From Piper betle (taxonomy: Eukaryota; Streptophyta; Magnoliopsida; Piperales; Piperaceae), in assembly GCA_033002965.1 (NCBI GenBank), contig JAURVB010014554.1:124001-188000 (forward strand): DNA of 64,000 nucleotides, written 5' to 3'. The translations under genes and the position numbers were made by a program. Below are positions 36,401 through 48,100 of the stretch, one piece after another (within the stretch, counting starts at the first letter, position 1; the number at the start of each line of letters is the position of its first letter). The notes beneath the pieces are model-generated. The model was not told the DNA's origin. It did not search any database and saw only the letters and a list, made by a program, of their open reading frames with translations.

Positions 36401-38807
36401 AATTGAGTTTATTCGCATTGGAAAGTTCCCGGCCAACTGGGAGCTTGCACTCCATTTTAATATACTCCGGCAATCTTTCTATTTGTACTTTGCCAGATGT
36501 CCCTGCATTTTCCAAAGAGCAAAGCTCCCTCCCCCAAATCTGACCCAACAGTCCGTAAATCAACTGCCCAAGAAGACATGTCGACTTTGTACATACCAAC
36601 AATCCCCTTCCCAACTTTCCACCATCCAAATCCAGTCACTGTTTCAGCTTTGAACAAACAGATAGTCTCAGCTACCTATTAGACTATTATTTTCTTTCAC
36701 AAGTTCCAAACTCTGACACAGCCCACAGGGCCCTTGAAAAGCCGTGACCCAAATCACAAACACAAGTGCGTCAACTTGGGGCGAGATTGGCGCAGCGTGA
36801 AGAGCAAATGATAGCTATTCATGACTGCTTCTTGTACAATTTCATCCTTAGGCAAGCATAGGCAAGCCATCAAATTGAACAACACTTCCTCCTCCTGGCT
36901 GCTTTTTCTTCCATGGAGGTTTACATCTGACCTAACAAGTAAGGTTTATACAAATTTTTCGCACAAGATTTTGGCTTGCACCAGCCGTGACATCGACAGA
37001 AGACATTCATGTTCGCACAAGCCTGACAGTAGACAGAATCCAAGCTGCAGCCCTCCTAGCTTCGTCCTCTATATAAAGAAATGATCTATTTGCCACGGTT
37101 CATATATGAAACATACTTGGTATGACCTATGAAGCACACATGTAACACGCACAAAGCATATAAAAGACTAGAAAAAATTATAGCATACTACAGAGAATAA
37201 GATGTAAAACATAAATTCCTAGTCACATCCAAAATCAATCAGGATAAAGCATCTTCCGTTCTCGCCTTAAGAATGGACTCAAAACAGTCCATCTTACTTT
37301 AGAAATTATGAAAATAAATACTACAAAAAGCCTAAAAAATTTTTCACACCCATGTAGGACAAGATTGACTTTGACCGCAATGAAGTCCTCGATATGGATA
37401 TAAATAATCCACTGCAAGCGTACAGCGCCAAAGGACATCATTTTTCTCTACACACTATTGAAACCAAGCATGAAATGCAATACTTCCAAAACAATCTTAA
37501 GAATACCCTCATTTATCGGAGCAACAATAAACCTGTCAGTCATCAAGTGCCATTACTCGAATATCTATTGTTTGGTGCATCAACTGTGATCCAGCCAGCA
37601 ATAGAAGAATATCTTAAAGCATTACTAAAATGTTAAAGAATATATCACTCGACAATTTATACTATACACTTGATTTTGCATTGTCGAGTCTTATCCACCA
37701 TATAAGCCATCAAACTTCAATCTGTTTGTTTAGCTCTTCGAATCTCATATGGTAAAGTTGGAAAATTGCCAACTACATAATATTTGCAGGGCCACAGACA
37801 GCACAAAATTTCCCAGAAAATTATCAACGTTATGAATGTTTTGAAAAATTCAAAGGGAAAATCAACATTCATAATTCATCAGAAAATTGACAAAAGCACT
37901 TGCACGGATATAGACTTTCAGTTACATCTTGTCCAAGAAACTTCTTAGTAAGTTGGCAAATACGTAGAAAGCTTCACTTTTTCAGATTGAAGTCATGATG
38001 TGGCATATGCAGTTTCTAACAGACACAAATAGCAAGCAATATATTTGTGATTCTATGAACAAACATAAATAACCTTTAGATTTTAATCCACATACATACG
38101 AAGGTTGGCTAACTACTATTTGGAAGACAGTTCTTCCTGTAAAAGACTCCCAACAAATCCTGAAATCCGTCCCAATAGTTTCTTGGCATTCAAGACGGCA
38201 ATCCCCATCAATTAATAACTCATAAATTTATAAAGAAAATAAAAAGAAATTTGCATTCAAACATGAATAGGAATATTGACTGTTCCCCTAAAAGATAACT
38301 ATGATTGCCTCAAATAACAAAAACCATGAATTTCCCTCGGTTAAAATAAGAGAATAATTTATCCAAGTTATATCAGTTAAAGAGACTCGATGCAAAAAAC
38401 AGATATCAGGCTACACTTAAAAGTCCACATTAAAAAGACCCAGATTACACTAATCTCATTCTGTCAAAATACCAATCTAATGACAGTCCACATTAAACGG
38501 TATCTTGGTGTAAACAAAGCTGCCTCAGATTTGCTTCTGCAGTGGTACAATCGCATAGTTCAAGAAGGCAAAGAAACTAACATCAATTTTTTAATACCAA
38601 CTATTTATCCTTCTATTGATTTTGTTACCTCAACTCAATCACCTTTGACGCCTCTCATACGCCAATTTCCCACATTATCAAGTCCGAAGCCAATCATCTT
38701 CTGAAGAGCATCTACTTAGATTTATTATTTTATGAATGTATGTAATTTTCTAATTCTAGGGATATATTTGTAATTTCGTTTATTTAAGTAGGGATATTTT
38801 AGACATT
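33441..38807. other. 5.4 kb intergenic, AT-rich, no gene seen
   Basis: The longest gene-free stretch. It starts with the promoter of the bHLH-MYC_N gene (CT-rich leader at about 33440-33520). Short open frames at 35882-36103, 36399-36682, 36821-37084 and 38390-38704 were read and rejected for lack of family-like sequence, splice support or compositional bias. The 38.8 kb end is the target of the copia element. Patches with GGGCCC-type motifs occur near 35380 and 36020-36110. Confidence 0.4.
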
Positions 38808-38812
38808 AGTTG

Positions 38813-39019
38813 TGTTAAAGATCATTCTGATGATTCGTAAAGGGGTTGCTTAGGAGTTTGTTAGATTTGTTTGATATGCTAGGTGTCAATATAATTTTAT
38901 TGTGGGTAGAAGATGTTGAGGGATATTATCCCTGATTTTATGTATATTGTACCTACTTGTGAATATATATGGTAAGGATCCATCTGATTGAGGATACCTT
39001 ACCCATAACTTTCTGAACA
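38813..39019 (+). repeat. 5' LTR of copia element
   Basis: Starts TGTTAAAG, ends CTGAACA; direct repeat of 43309-43519. Followed at once by the tRNA-Met-type primer site. Confidence 0.92.
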
Positions 39020-42000
39020 TGGCATCAGAGAGCATGATCGTGTTCAACTTGTGATATCAGGTTAACCAGAGTTTGGTTGCTTGACTACTCCGGCAACCTT
39101 TTCCTTGTCTTGAGAGTTCGCGTCTGTTAAGGCTCCTACTCAAAGTTTACCTATTTTCCCTTGTTGTTGTTGAGTGTGTGATCCTTTCAACAACCTTTCC
39201 ATGGCGACTGATGATAAAGTCAGTCGTCCTTCATCAGATGGTATTGCTGATCTTCTAAACAGTTCATCCATCACATCTTCAAAGCTGTGGTTCCAAGAAT
39301 TACCTTCCATGGTCTGCTGCCATCAAGACCTTTCTCATATCCAAGGAAAGGCTCAAATATATCGAGGAGAAACCAGGAAAAACAACTTTTGTATGAGAGA
39401 GAGGATGCCCAAGTGAGGTCCTGGTTGTGGAGCAGTATGGAGCCACATGTGAGTTGTGATGTGATGCTATTCCCACAGCTTATGCAGTTTGGATCTCTAT
39501 AAAGGAGACTTATGGACTTGAAAGAAATGTCCAAAAGATATATGAACTCTGCGAAGATGTCTTTCTTACCAAGCAAGGTAGCCGTCCTCTCCATGAGCAT
39601 TACAGTTTTGTAAAGGCTAAGTGGGAAGAGCGTAACTTATATCAGCCCTATCCTAAGGATCTTACAACAAAGAATAGAAAGTCATATCCTTTCTTGCTGC
39701 TTTAAGTCCACAGTATGAATCAGCAAAGAACCAACTACTTACGGGAGATGACCTTCCTTCCCTCAACTCTTAACTTTTCCAGACTCTCAAGGATAGCTGT
39801 GGAAACTGATGCCTCTGAACCTCATGATGGAGATGTTGCACTTGCGGCCACCACTCAACCTACTTCAAGGCCATTTAAAGGGAAAAGGAAGGACATCCTC
39901 TCTACTGCGAAAGGAGTAGGACAATATGGAAACAAGAAGGAGATAAGACAATGTGACTTTTGTCAAAAGCAAGGTCTTACAGAGGATAAGTGTTGGAAGA
40001 AATACAGAAAAGCAGAATGGGCTACCAAGAAGGACATGTTATTCACCTCAGCTTCGGCTGCCTTGACTGCTGATTGTGCCACTCAAACTTCCCCTGCAAG
40101 TGTTATTCTGTCACATAAAGATTTGAACATTTTCTGAAGCTTGCCCATGGAGAAGCTACTCCATCATCTGCATCTGTCGCATGTACAAGCAAATCAAGTA
40201 ATGGTGTCTCTTCTAAAAGACCATGGTTGGTCGACTCTGGGGCCACAGATCACATGACAAACACTCCACATTTGTTCTCCCCATTTACTTCCTTTAAAAC
40301 TCCCTTAATGGTGAGATTAGCCAATGGAAGTAAGATCTCTGCTATAGGAAAGGGTCTGGTTGCTATCCAACCTCATTTGCTACTTCATGATGCTCTACTT
40401 GTCACCTCATTCCCAATAAGTCTTTTGTCAGCCAAACAATTATATTACCAATCACTGTCAATTTATATTTATTACTGATGGTAGTGTTTTTCAGGACATG
40501 AGAAACATGATGAAGATCGGTCATGCCTTATGCGATGGCTCCCTACACTACCTGCGACCTGAACTCCCAATGGCTTCCCATGTTAGCTACTATTCAGCAT
40601 CTTCTATTGCATTCAAATGGCACCATAGATTAGGTTATCCACATTTAAATAAACTCAAACTGATGGTTCCAACTTTGAGTGATGTATCACAACTTAGGTG
40701 TAAGTCGTGTGAGTTGTCAAAGCACCAACGTGCTTCTTTGCCTACTTATTCTGAGTCTAGGTCTAATAAAGTGTTTGACATCATTCACTCTGATGTATGG
40801 GGTCCCTTGAATGTTCCTAACCAGTACCAATTCAAATATTATGCATTATTTGTTGATGATTATAGTCGTCTCTCTTGATTATATTTAATGAAGGACAGAT
40901 CTGAACTCTTTTCTAAATTCATGTCTTTTATAAATGAGATAAAGACCCAGCATTCAGCACATGATAAAGTCTTTCGATCTGACAATGCCTTAAGAGTATA
41001 CATCATTTGTCTTCAAAAATTATTTTGATCCACAGGGTATAATCCATGAGACTCTCTTGTGTTTATACTCAACAAAATGGAGTATCAGAACATAAGCACA
41101 TACATCTCTTAGAGGTTACCCATAGTCTCATGGTTCATATGTCAGTTCCTAAACATCATTGGCCCTAAGCACTTCTTACATCCTGTTATCTAATTAACCG
41201 AATGTCGAGTGCCCCTCTCAACAATGGCACCCTTCCATATTCTATTCCCTGATAGACCACTCCATTCACTTCCACCTAGGACCTTTGGGTGTGTCTGCTT
41301 TGCTCACATTCTCCCTACAAGTCAATTAAATATGTATTCCTGGGATACTCCAGAAAAAGAAAGGTTATATTTGTCACAATCCTACACTAAGGAAAACCTT
41401 TATCACTATTGATGTCACATTTTTGAAGAAGTGCCCTTCTATTCATCAACCTCTACATCTATCAGTCCTCCATCACCCTCATCTGCTACATCCCAGTTAT
41501 CAAGGTTTTTCGGATCCCCCCTTAGGTGACAATATCAGAGGTCTTAAAGTCATTCCCACTACCACACAATCAGTTCAACACATAGAACAAACAGCTATCC
41601 AATCTTCACAACTCCATTCAGGTCAATATGCGGATCCTCCTTTGACATATAGCCGCAGGCCTAAAGGGGATGTCATAACATCCACAGAACAATCTTCTCC
41701 TATTTCTCATGACTTGAATGATATGCCTAGTTCTTCCTTGGTTCATAAGAATAACTTGACAGATTGTAAGATTTCAGTTGATCACAAGGAGGCACAAACT
41801 GACATCAAATGGAAGCAAGCAATGGATGATGAAATGGCTGCATTGCAAAGATACAAAACATGGGAATTGGTTGAACTTCCTACAGGTAAGAAGACAGTTG
41901 GCTGTACATGGATTTTTACAGTAAAGTACAAGTCAGATGGTACAGAGGATAGTTTTGAGGCCCATCTTGTGGCAAAAGGTTATAACCAGACACATAGACT

Positions 42001-43308
42001 TGATTATACTGAAACTTTCTCCCCTGTTGCTGAATTCTGTTAGGATTTTACTATCTTTGGCTGCAAACCTTGATTGGCCACTTCACCAAATAGATGTGAC
42101 TAATGCCTTCTTATATGGTGACCTACAAGACGAAGTCTACATACATCAACCTCCTGGGATGTGTTGCTGAGGGAAGTCTCATAAGCTATGTCGACTTCAC
42201 AAATCTACCTATGGTCTAAAACAGTCACCACATGCGTGGCTTGAGAAATTCAGTAATATACTAATAGAGTATGGATTTGTGAGATGTACCTCGGATTTTT
42301 CAGTGTTTGTGCAGAGCACCTCAAAAGGCTGTGTTATTGTCATAGTGTATGTAGATGACATGATTATCTCAGGCAGCGATATAAATGGCATTCATAAAAC
42401 TAAAGAAATGTTGAAGTCAAGGCTGAACATTAAAGACTTAAGTCACCTTCAGTATTTCCTAAGGATTGAAGTGTTAAAAGATAAGAGGGGGATTTACTTG
42501 AGTCAAAGAAAATATGTACTTGACATGTTGCAGGAGACTGACATGCGAAGCCAGCTAATACTCCATTAGAAACAGGTGTCAAACTAGTGCCTAATGAAGG
42601 AGAGCTTATGGAAGATGCTACTAAACACAGGAAATTGGTAAGCAAACTGATCTATATAACTGTAACAAGACCTGACATTTCATTCTCAGTTAGTTTGGTC
42701 AGTCAATTCATGCAAACTCCGTGAAAAACTCATTGGAATGCAGTTCTTCAAATCTTAAGATATCTAAAAGGGCAAATTAACAAAGAACTGACATATACAA
42801 AAGAAAAGAGTGGCAATGCTCTTGATGCTCAAGGATATGTCGATGCTGATTGGGCTGGTTCAACATGATAGAAGGTTTACATCAGATTACTGTGTTAAGC
42901 TTGGAGGAAATCTAGTCATGTGGAAAAGTAAAAAGCAGAGTGTTGCAGCAAGGTCATCAGCCGAGGCTGAGTATAGAGCTGCTGCTAAAGCTGTGACTGA
43001 GCTTGTGTGGATTAAGCTACTGCTAAAAGAGTTAGGATTTAATGTTTAGGCCCTATGAAGCGTTGGTATGATAATCAAGCAGCTATATACACTGCCAACA
43101 ACCACGTATTTCATGAAAGAACTAAACATATTGAGCTGGATTGTCATTTTATTAGAGATAAAGTGAAAGTCAAGACCATCTCCCTGGAGCATATTAGTTC
43201 AGTCACTCAAACAGCAGATATATTGACTAAGGCACTACCTATACCTCGACATCAGGTTTTGGAGTCCAAGCTATGTATGGTTCATATTCCTACATAGCTT
43301 GAGGGGAG

Positions 43309-43519
43309 TGTTAAAGATCATTCTTGATGATTCGTCAAGGGTTGTTAGGAGTTTGTTAGATCTGTTTGATATGCTAGGTGTCAAGATAATTTTATTGTTG
43401 GTAGAAGATGTTGAGAGATATTATCCCTGATTTTATGTATTATGTTGTACCTACTTGTGAATATATATAAGGGAAGGATTCATCTGATTAAGGATACCTT
43501 ACCCGTTACTTTCCGAACA
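43309..43519 (+). repeat. 3' LTR of copia element
   Basis: Direct repeat of 38813-39019 with scattered substitutions and a few short indels, preceded by the polypurine tract gcttgaggggag. Confidence 0.92.
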
Positions 43520-43524
43520 AGTTG

Positions 43525-45168
43525 AATTAGGGTTTTTCATCTTTCTTTATAAATAAGGAGAAGCCTTCTTTTATACGAATGTTGATTTTAAATGAGTTGA
43601 TTGATGATGAATTATTGAATTGGCTGTGTGCCTCCCTTCTCCAGGTTTTCTCCTACTTGTCACCTAATTTATTCTCCCATTTCAACTTTGTTCCTTTCCT
43701 CTTCGAAATTCTCTCTTTTCAGCAATTTAAGAGTTCTTCTCATTTCAATAATTGCTAGTTATCCTCAATTCTTATTGCATACTGCATTATCTTCCCTTCC
43801 GCCCAAAATTTTTACCACAGACTATCTAACAAACTAAACAACAAAGCCTTCAGCTCTAAACCAGCTAAACCAATTTTCTCTTATTCTCTTTAGCACAAAA
43901 ATTCACAGATGCCGCCTTCAATTTCCTTTACATCTCACCTCAAAATGCTCATCTCCACTTCATTAAGTAAGCAATATGCTACTCCAAAGCACAATAGGAA
44001 AATAATCCATCCACTCAATTAATCTTTCAGCGTCATCAACAGCAGAATAAAGAACTTAATGAACCTCCCACAAACAAACAAGCTGACCTTCAAACACATT
44101 TGTGAGCTATACTAATGACGGACAAGTCTACATTAGCCCCCAATAAATCAGCCACAAATAGATGAAGAATAATTAGAAGAAGATTCCTACCTCAAGGCTG
44201 ACGATCCTAAAGCAACTAAAGCCTAATTTAGATGCATAGCTTACTTTCTATTAGTGGTTGAGTCCTTCATTCAGATGAGTTTTCATTAAGAAAGTTTCAT
44301 ATTTCAGTTGGAGTCTTATTTAGTTTTTTTCTAATAGAGGCTTAAGTCTTGTTTTAATCTTTTCCTATTTTTAAGTCAAAGTCTTATTTTTGTTTTGTTC
44401 TAGAACTAGTAGAATTTTTATCTCTTTTATATATATACTTTTATATATATATGAAGCATTGTAGGCATTGCGCCTTCATCATTGATCAATTGAAGAAATT
44501 TTTTCTAGTTCAATAGTTTCATTCAGCTGCAGTCTATATAATTCTTCTTCTTCGTTGAAGATTAAGAAAGCCCTAGAGAAAAGGTACAAATTGTATCAAT
44601 ACTTTAGTTTACCTTGCAGGTTTGCATCATATACTTATAATAATAACTACCCCTAGAAAGAGAAATAAAATACTACAATCAACACAGAGAAATCTTAAAC
44701 AAAAAAAGCTAGAAAAACAACTATCAGAAATTAATAAATAGCATTCTTCACCTTTTCATCACCATAGACCTTGTTTGACCTAAAAGTATCGGCAAACATG
44801 AACCCAATCTGCCATTCTATAGCGAAAAAATTGGTATTCAAAAAAAAGACAAGACTCCCATTGAGATTCAAACTATTGAAAAAATCTACAAGACTGACTT
44901 GAGATTCTAAAATATTTTTCTCATCAAAATAAATATTTTACTCCACCCCAACCTCAATTCTTTGGAAGCAAGTGGATGAGAAAAAATAAAAACAAACACA
45001 AGAAATAAAATTTGTACTCTCTTTGTACATGACCTGAACCAAAAAAAAAATCATAAAAGACTGTAACTAACATAGGTCACTAAAAATACAATCATGAAGA
45101 TGATCAATCTCAGCTTTGAAAATTTCAGGACATCCAACAAATCAATGGCCAGAAAGAGCTAGGCAATA
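43525..45168. other. Intergenic; possible old LTR fragment near 44.23-44.63 kb
   Basis: No gene. The stretch 44230-44640 has LTR-like style: repeated gagtctta / aagtctt motifs, a TATA-rich core (ctcttttatatatatac) and a tail with tcatcattgatcaattgaag. Paired LTR, primer site or target duplication was not found, so this is only a suspicion. Confidence 0.3.
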
Positions 45169-48100
45169 CTAGGGCACCTTCCTACTATTTGCTGAAGCTT
45201 TGGAGTACTTTTCAACATAGCCCTGTCAATATAAAATCTTACAGATATCAACAAATTGTTGAGTACTAAAACATAAGAGCCTGAGGTTTCAAGAGATATT
45301 GCATTTATATAGCATCATGGCTCACCTCTATGAGCTTTGCAAGTTTAGGCCGCGCCAATGATAGGTACTCATCCGTTGATTCTTTAGTAAGTGGAACCTG
45401 ACGATGTTGCAAAGAGTTCAGCACCTTGTCAACTGATTTCTTAACAATTGCTTTATGAGCATCTTTGCTCAAGTGACCTTCACGCCATGAAGGTTTCATA
45501 AGTTGCTTCACATAGTCGACCAGTGCAATAGTGAACAACTTAAGTGACTTTGAGTCTTTTTGCCTACGACTAACAGTTGTATGCAATTCAAGATTATGAC
45601 TACCATTAGATGATTTTTTATCTTGATCAAATAATCTCCTTTCCTTCTTGGACACTGATTTTTTGTGATGCTTGCAACCCAAAACTTTGTCTTCGATAGC
45701 ATCCTTTACAGCTACTTGCTCATCCTTCTTAAGCTTATCCTTCTCGGAATCTTCATGGACAACATTCATCACCTGATGTGCTAAATCTTCAGTTTTGGCA
45801 TCTTGACTACTAGCAGTATGCAGTTTCTGTTTCCTCCATCAAACGAAACTAAACTATCACAAAACGGATCATACTGATTTCCAATAGATGGTTTGAGTGA
45901 AATTGGGCAAATAGAAGATCTGAAAGGAACAGATGGAGTCCAATCAGTTGGTAAGGACTGTGTGGTCAACCCATGTGAGAAAGGAGGGCCATGTGCATGA
46001 CTAGAAGGAAGGGGTGAAACATTTTGGGTGACAGAGTATGGCCTCCAAAATGGATAATCTTTTCTCCAACAGATCTTGAATTTACTAGTTGTTTAGTATA
46101 GAAGAGGGGTGACTTACGATCTGTTGAGTGTCCTGTACCAGAATGCACATTCAGCATATGGAAAATCAAAGCAAGCTTTTGAAACTGACAAATAAAGGAG
46201 AGCACTCACCATGAAATGGCATTTTGACATGATATCCTAGATTAGCACGCCCAGGACTACTTTGATCATAAGAAATGTGAAACTCATCCTCCGTGCACCT
46301 TCTATCAAAAATTTTGCTTTCGCATAAAGACCCTTGCTTCAACAGAACATCTTGCCTGTAATCTCCCTTATCAAAATCAATTTTTGTAGAATAACTTATA
46401 TCAGCATATTCTCCATGAGCGGATGGAATGAGAGAATTATTGTGTTCTCCTTGCCTTAAAGAAATATGCCTCAAGTCCCCCACTGACTGGCTAGATGACC
46501 AATCACTACCAAGGATACTAGGGTTGTGTACAAGATCTCTCCTTGGAAATGACTTATACTGGTTATCAGATATGCCTCCTCCATACTCGCGAACAAGAAG
46601 CCTTGTCAAACATGGATCTAATTTGGATGCGGAAGAATCCACAGTACCTAAGGCGGGACTAATGACTCCTTTTGAAGAACCTGACCAAAATGGGCACATT
46701 AGAAGAAACTTTTCTGCAGAAAAAGCCTCTAAAAATGGGGCGGGAAATTCGAACAGAAACTGTAGAAAGGATTTTTAAATACCTGCAACCTCATGAATTT
46801 CCACTTTTCTATCCATCTATCCACTATGTGTCATACTCATTTCGTTAACATCATCACAACTTTTGTGATGAAGAAAGGTACAAGTGATTCCCTTAATGCA
46901 CCAGCCCTTTGCATAGAAAGTGCACACTTTTGACTTTTTATTTTCTAAATCAGATTCAGCATCCAGGAGACTTCCATGCTTTAATGATACTGAGGGGGAA
47001 CTGGAAGTTGTCATCCATCAATAAACATCCACTAAAGAATGGACATTGGAAACTAAGAAGTAGTTTAAGCTTTCCAAGCAGGAACACCTACCTAGGCCTT
47101 GTAAAAGTATCACCACTACATTTTTCACTGACATTTAAAAAGCACACCCCAGCAGCAGCTTTGCTTGCAGTGTCATGAAAGGATCTGGAGAGATTATGTT
47201 CTGCAAAGCATCTACTCCCAAATCAGGATATTACATGTGACCACAATGACACTCCCTCTATTCTGAAAATTTTGATAAATATTGTGTGCCTGACCATATA
47301 TTATCATAGCTACTAAACTATAATGTACCAATGTCATCACTTTCATGTTTACATCAGTATTGCATATTAATCTTTTAAGGCTTGCTCTTTTTTTAAAAAA
47401 AACATAAATATTTTCAACTTTTTTACTGCATTGCTTATCCACTAACTCCTTGAACATCACTAAAGTTGCCTTGTAAAAAGAAAGAAGAAAACCGATCAAA
47501 CAAAAATATCATTCATCATCATCTATAGTTCTGTACTCTATCCAAGCTAGGATGAGTCAAGTGCTCCTAAAAGGGTAGTCTGGTGCAAAAAAACTGCTGC
47601 ATATGAGGGGTCCAGTGAAGAGTCAGACCACAAAGGGTGAATTGTAGCAGCCTTAGCAAGAGGCTGGTTCCACAACTTGAACCCGTGACCTTTATAGGTC
47701 ACAAAGTTGTGCCAAGGCTTTATAAGTAGGGATGGATTTTCTATCTGCACAGATAAGACATCTGATTTTCATTCTGATGCTTTCAAAAAGGCACCAGCCT
47801 GAAAAAGTGGAAGTAAATGACCGATAAAAATTGGATAAAGCATTTAAATACTCTTTGTCTAAAGTTTATAAAGTTAATTATAAGCTAAGGTTTTATAAAG
47901 TTAATTATAAGCATAAAGTTACACATTGATATCAGAGCCGAGTCAAGACCCTATTAGATGGTCGGCTAAACTAGATTAGATGTAGGGTAGGCCCAACAAA
48001 ATGTCGTAAGGTGGGTGGAATTAAGGGTGTGCAATCGGACGATTCGGTTCCAAACCAACCGCTTGCACTGCCAAATAGTCATTCGATAGCCGGATTTCAA

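Larger units (their letters stand above)
38808..43524 (+). mobile_element. Ty1/copia LTR retrotransposon, near full length, not coding-competent
   Basis: LTRs at 38813-39019 and 43309-43519 (207 and 211 bp; TGTTAA...GAACA) match at roughly nine positions in ten by eye. They are flanked by the 5-bp target duplication AGTTG (38808-38812 and 43520-43524). A primer site (tggcatcagaga) starts at 39020 and a purine tract (gcttgaggggag) ends at 43308. The internal order is copia type: gag (39200-40140, with CDFCQKQGLTEDKCW where the zinc-knuckle His is Leu), protease (WLVDSGATDHMT at about 40226-40262), integrase (HHRLGYPHLNKLK, SDVWGPLNVPNQY, 40600-41300), reverse transcriptase (WKQAMDDEMAAL, VYVDDMIISGSD, 41790-42760) and RNase H (ARSSAEAEYRAAAKAVTEL, ILTKALP, 42800-43300). 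Frameshifts and stops interrupt most domains (for example after VDDYSRLS, and at PVAEFC near 42043), so it cannot move by itself. Confidence 0.95.

Noticed and set aside
36781..36815. tRNA-like string ggcgcagcg
   Set aside because: Resembles the D-arm of initiator tRNA-Met but no acceptor stem, anticodon loop or T-arm follows.
36399..37084. Short open frames on both strands in the 5 kb spacer
   Set aside because: No family-like sequence and overlapping frames on opposite strands.
46085..46117. 33-bp intron in the CCCH gene between GTAAGT and CTAG
   Set aside because: Too short for a plant intron, and the sequence through it is open in the right frame, so exon 5 is continuous.
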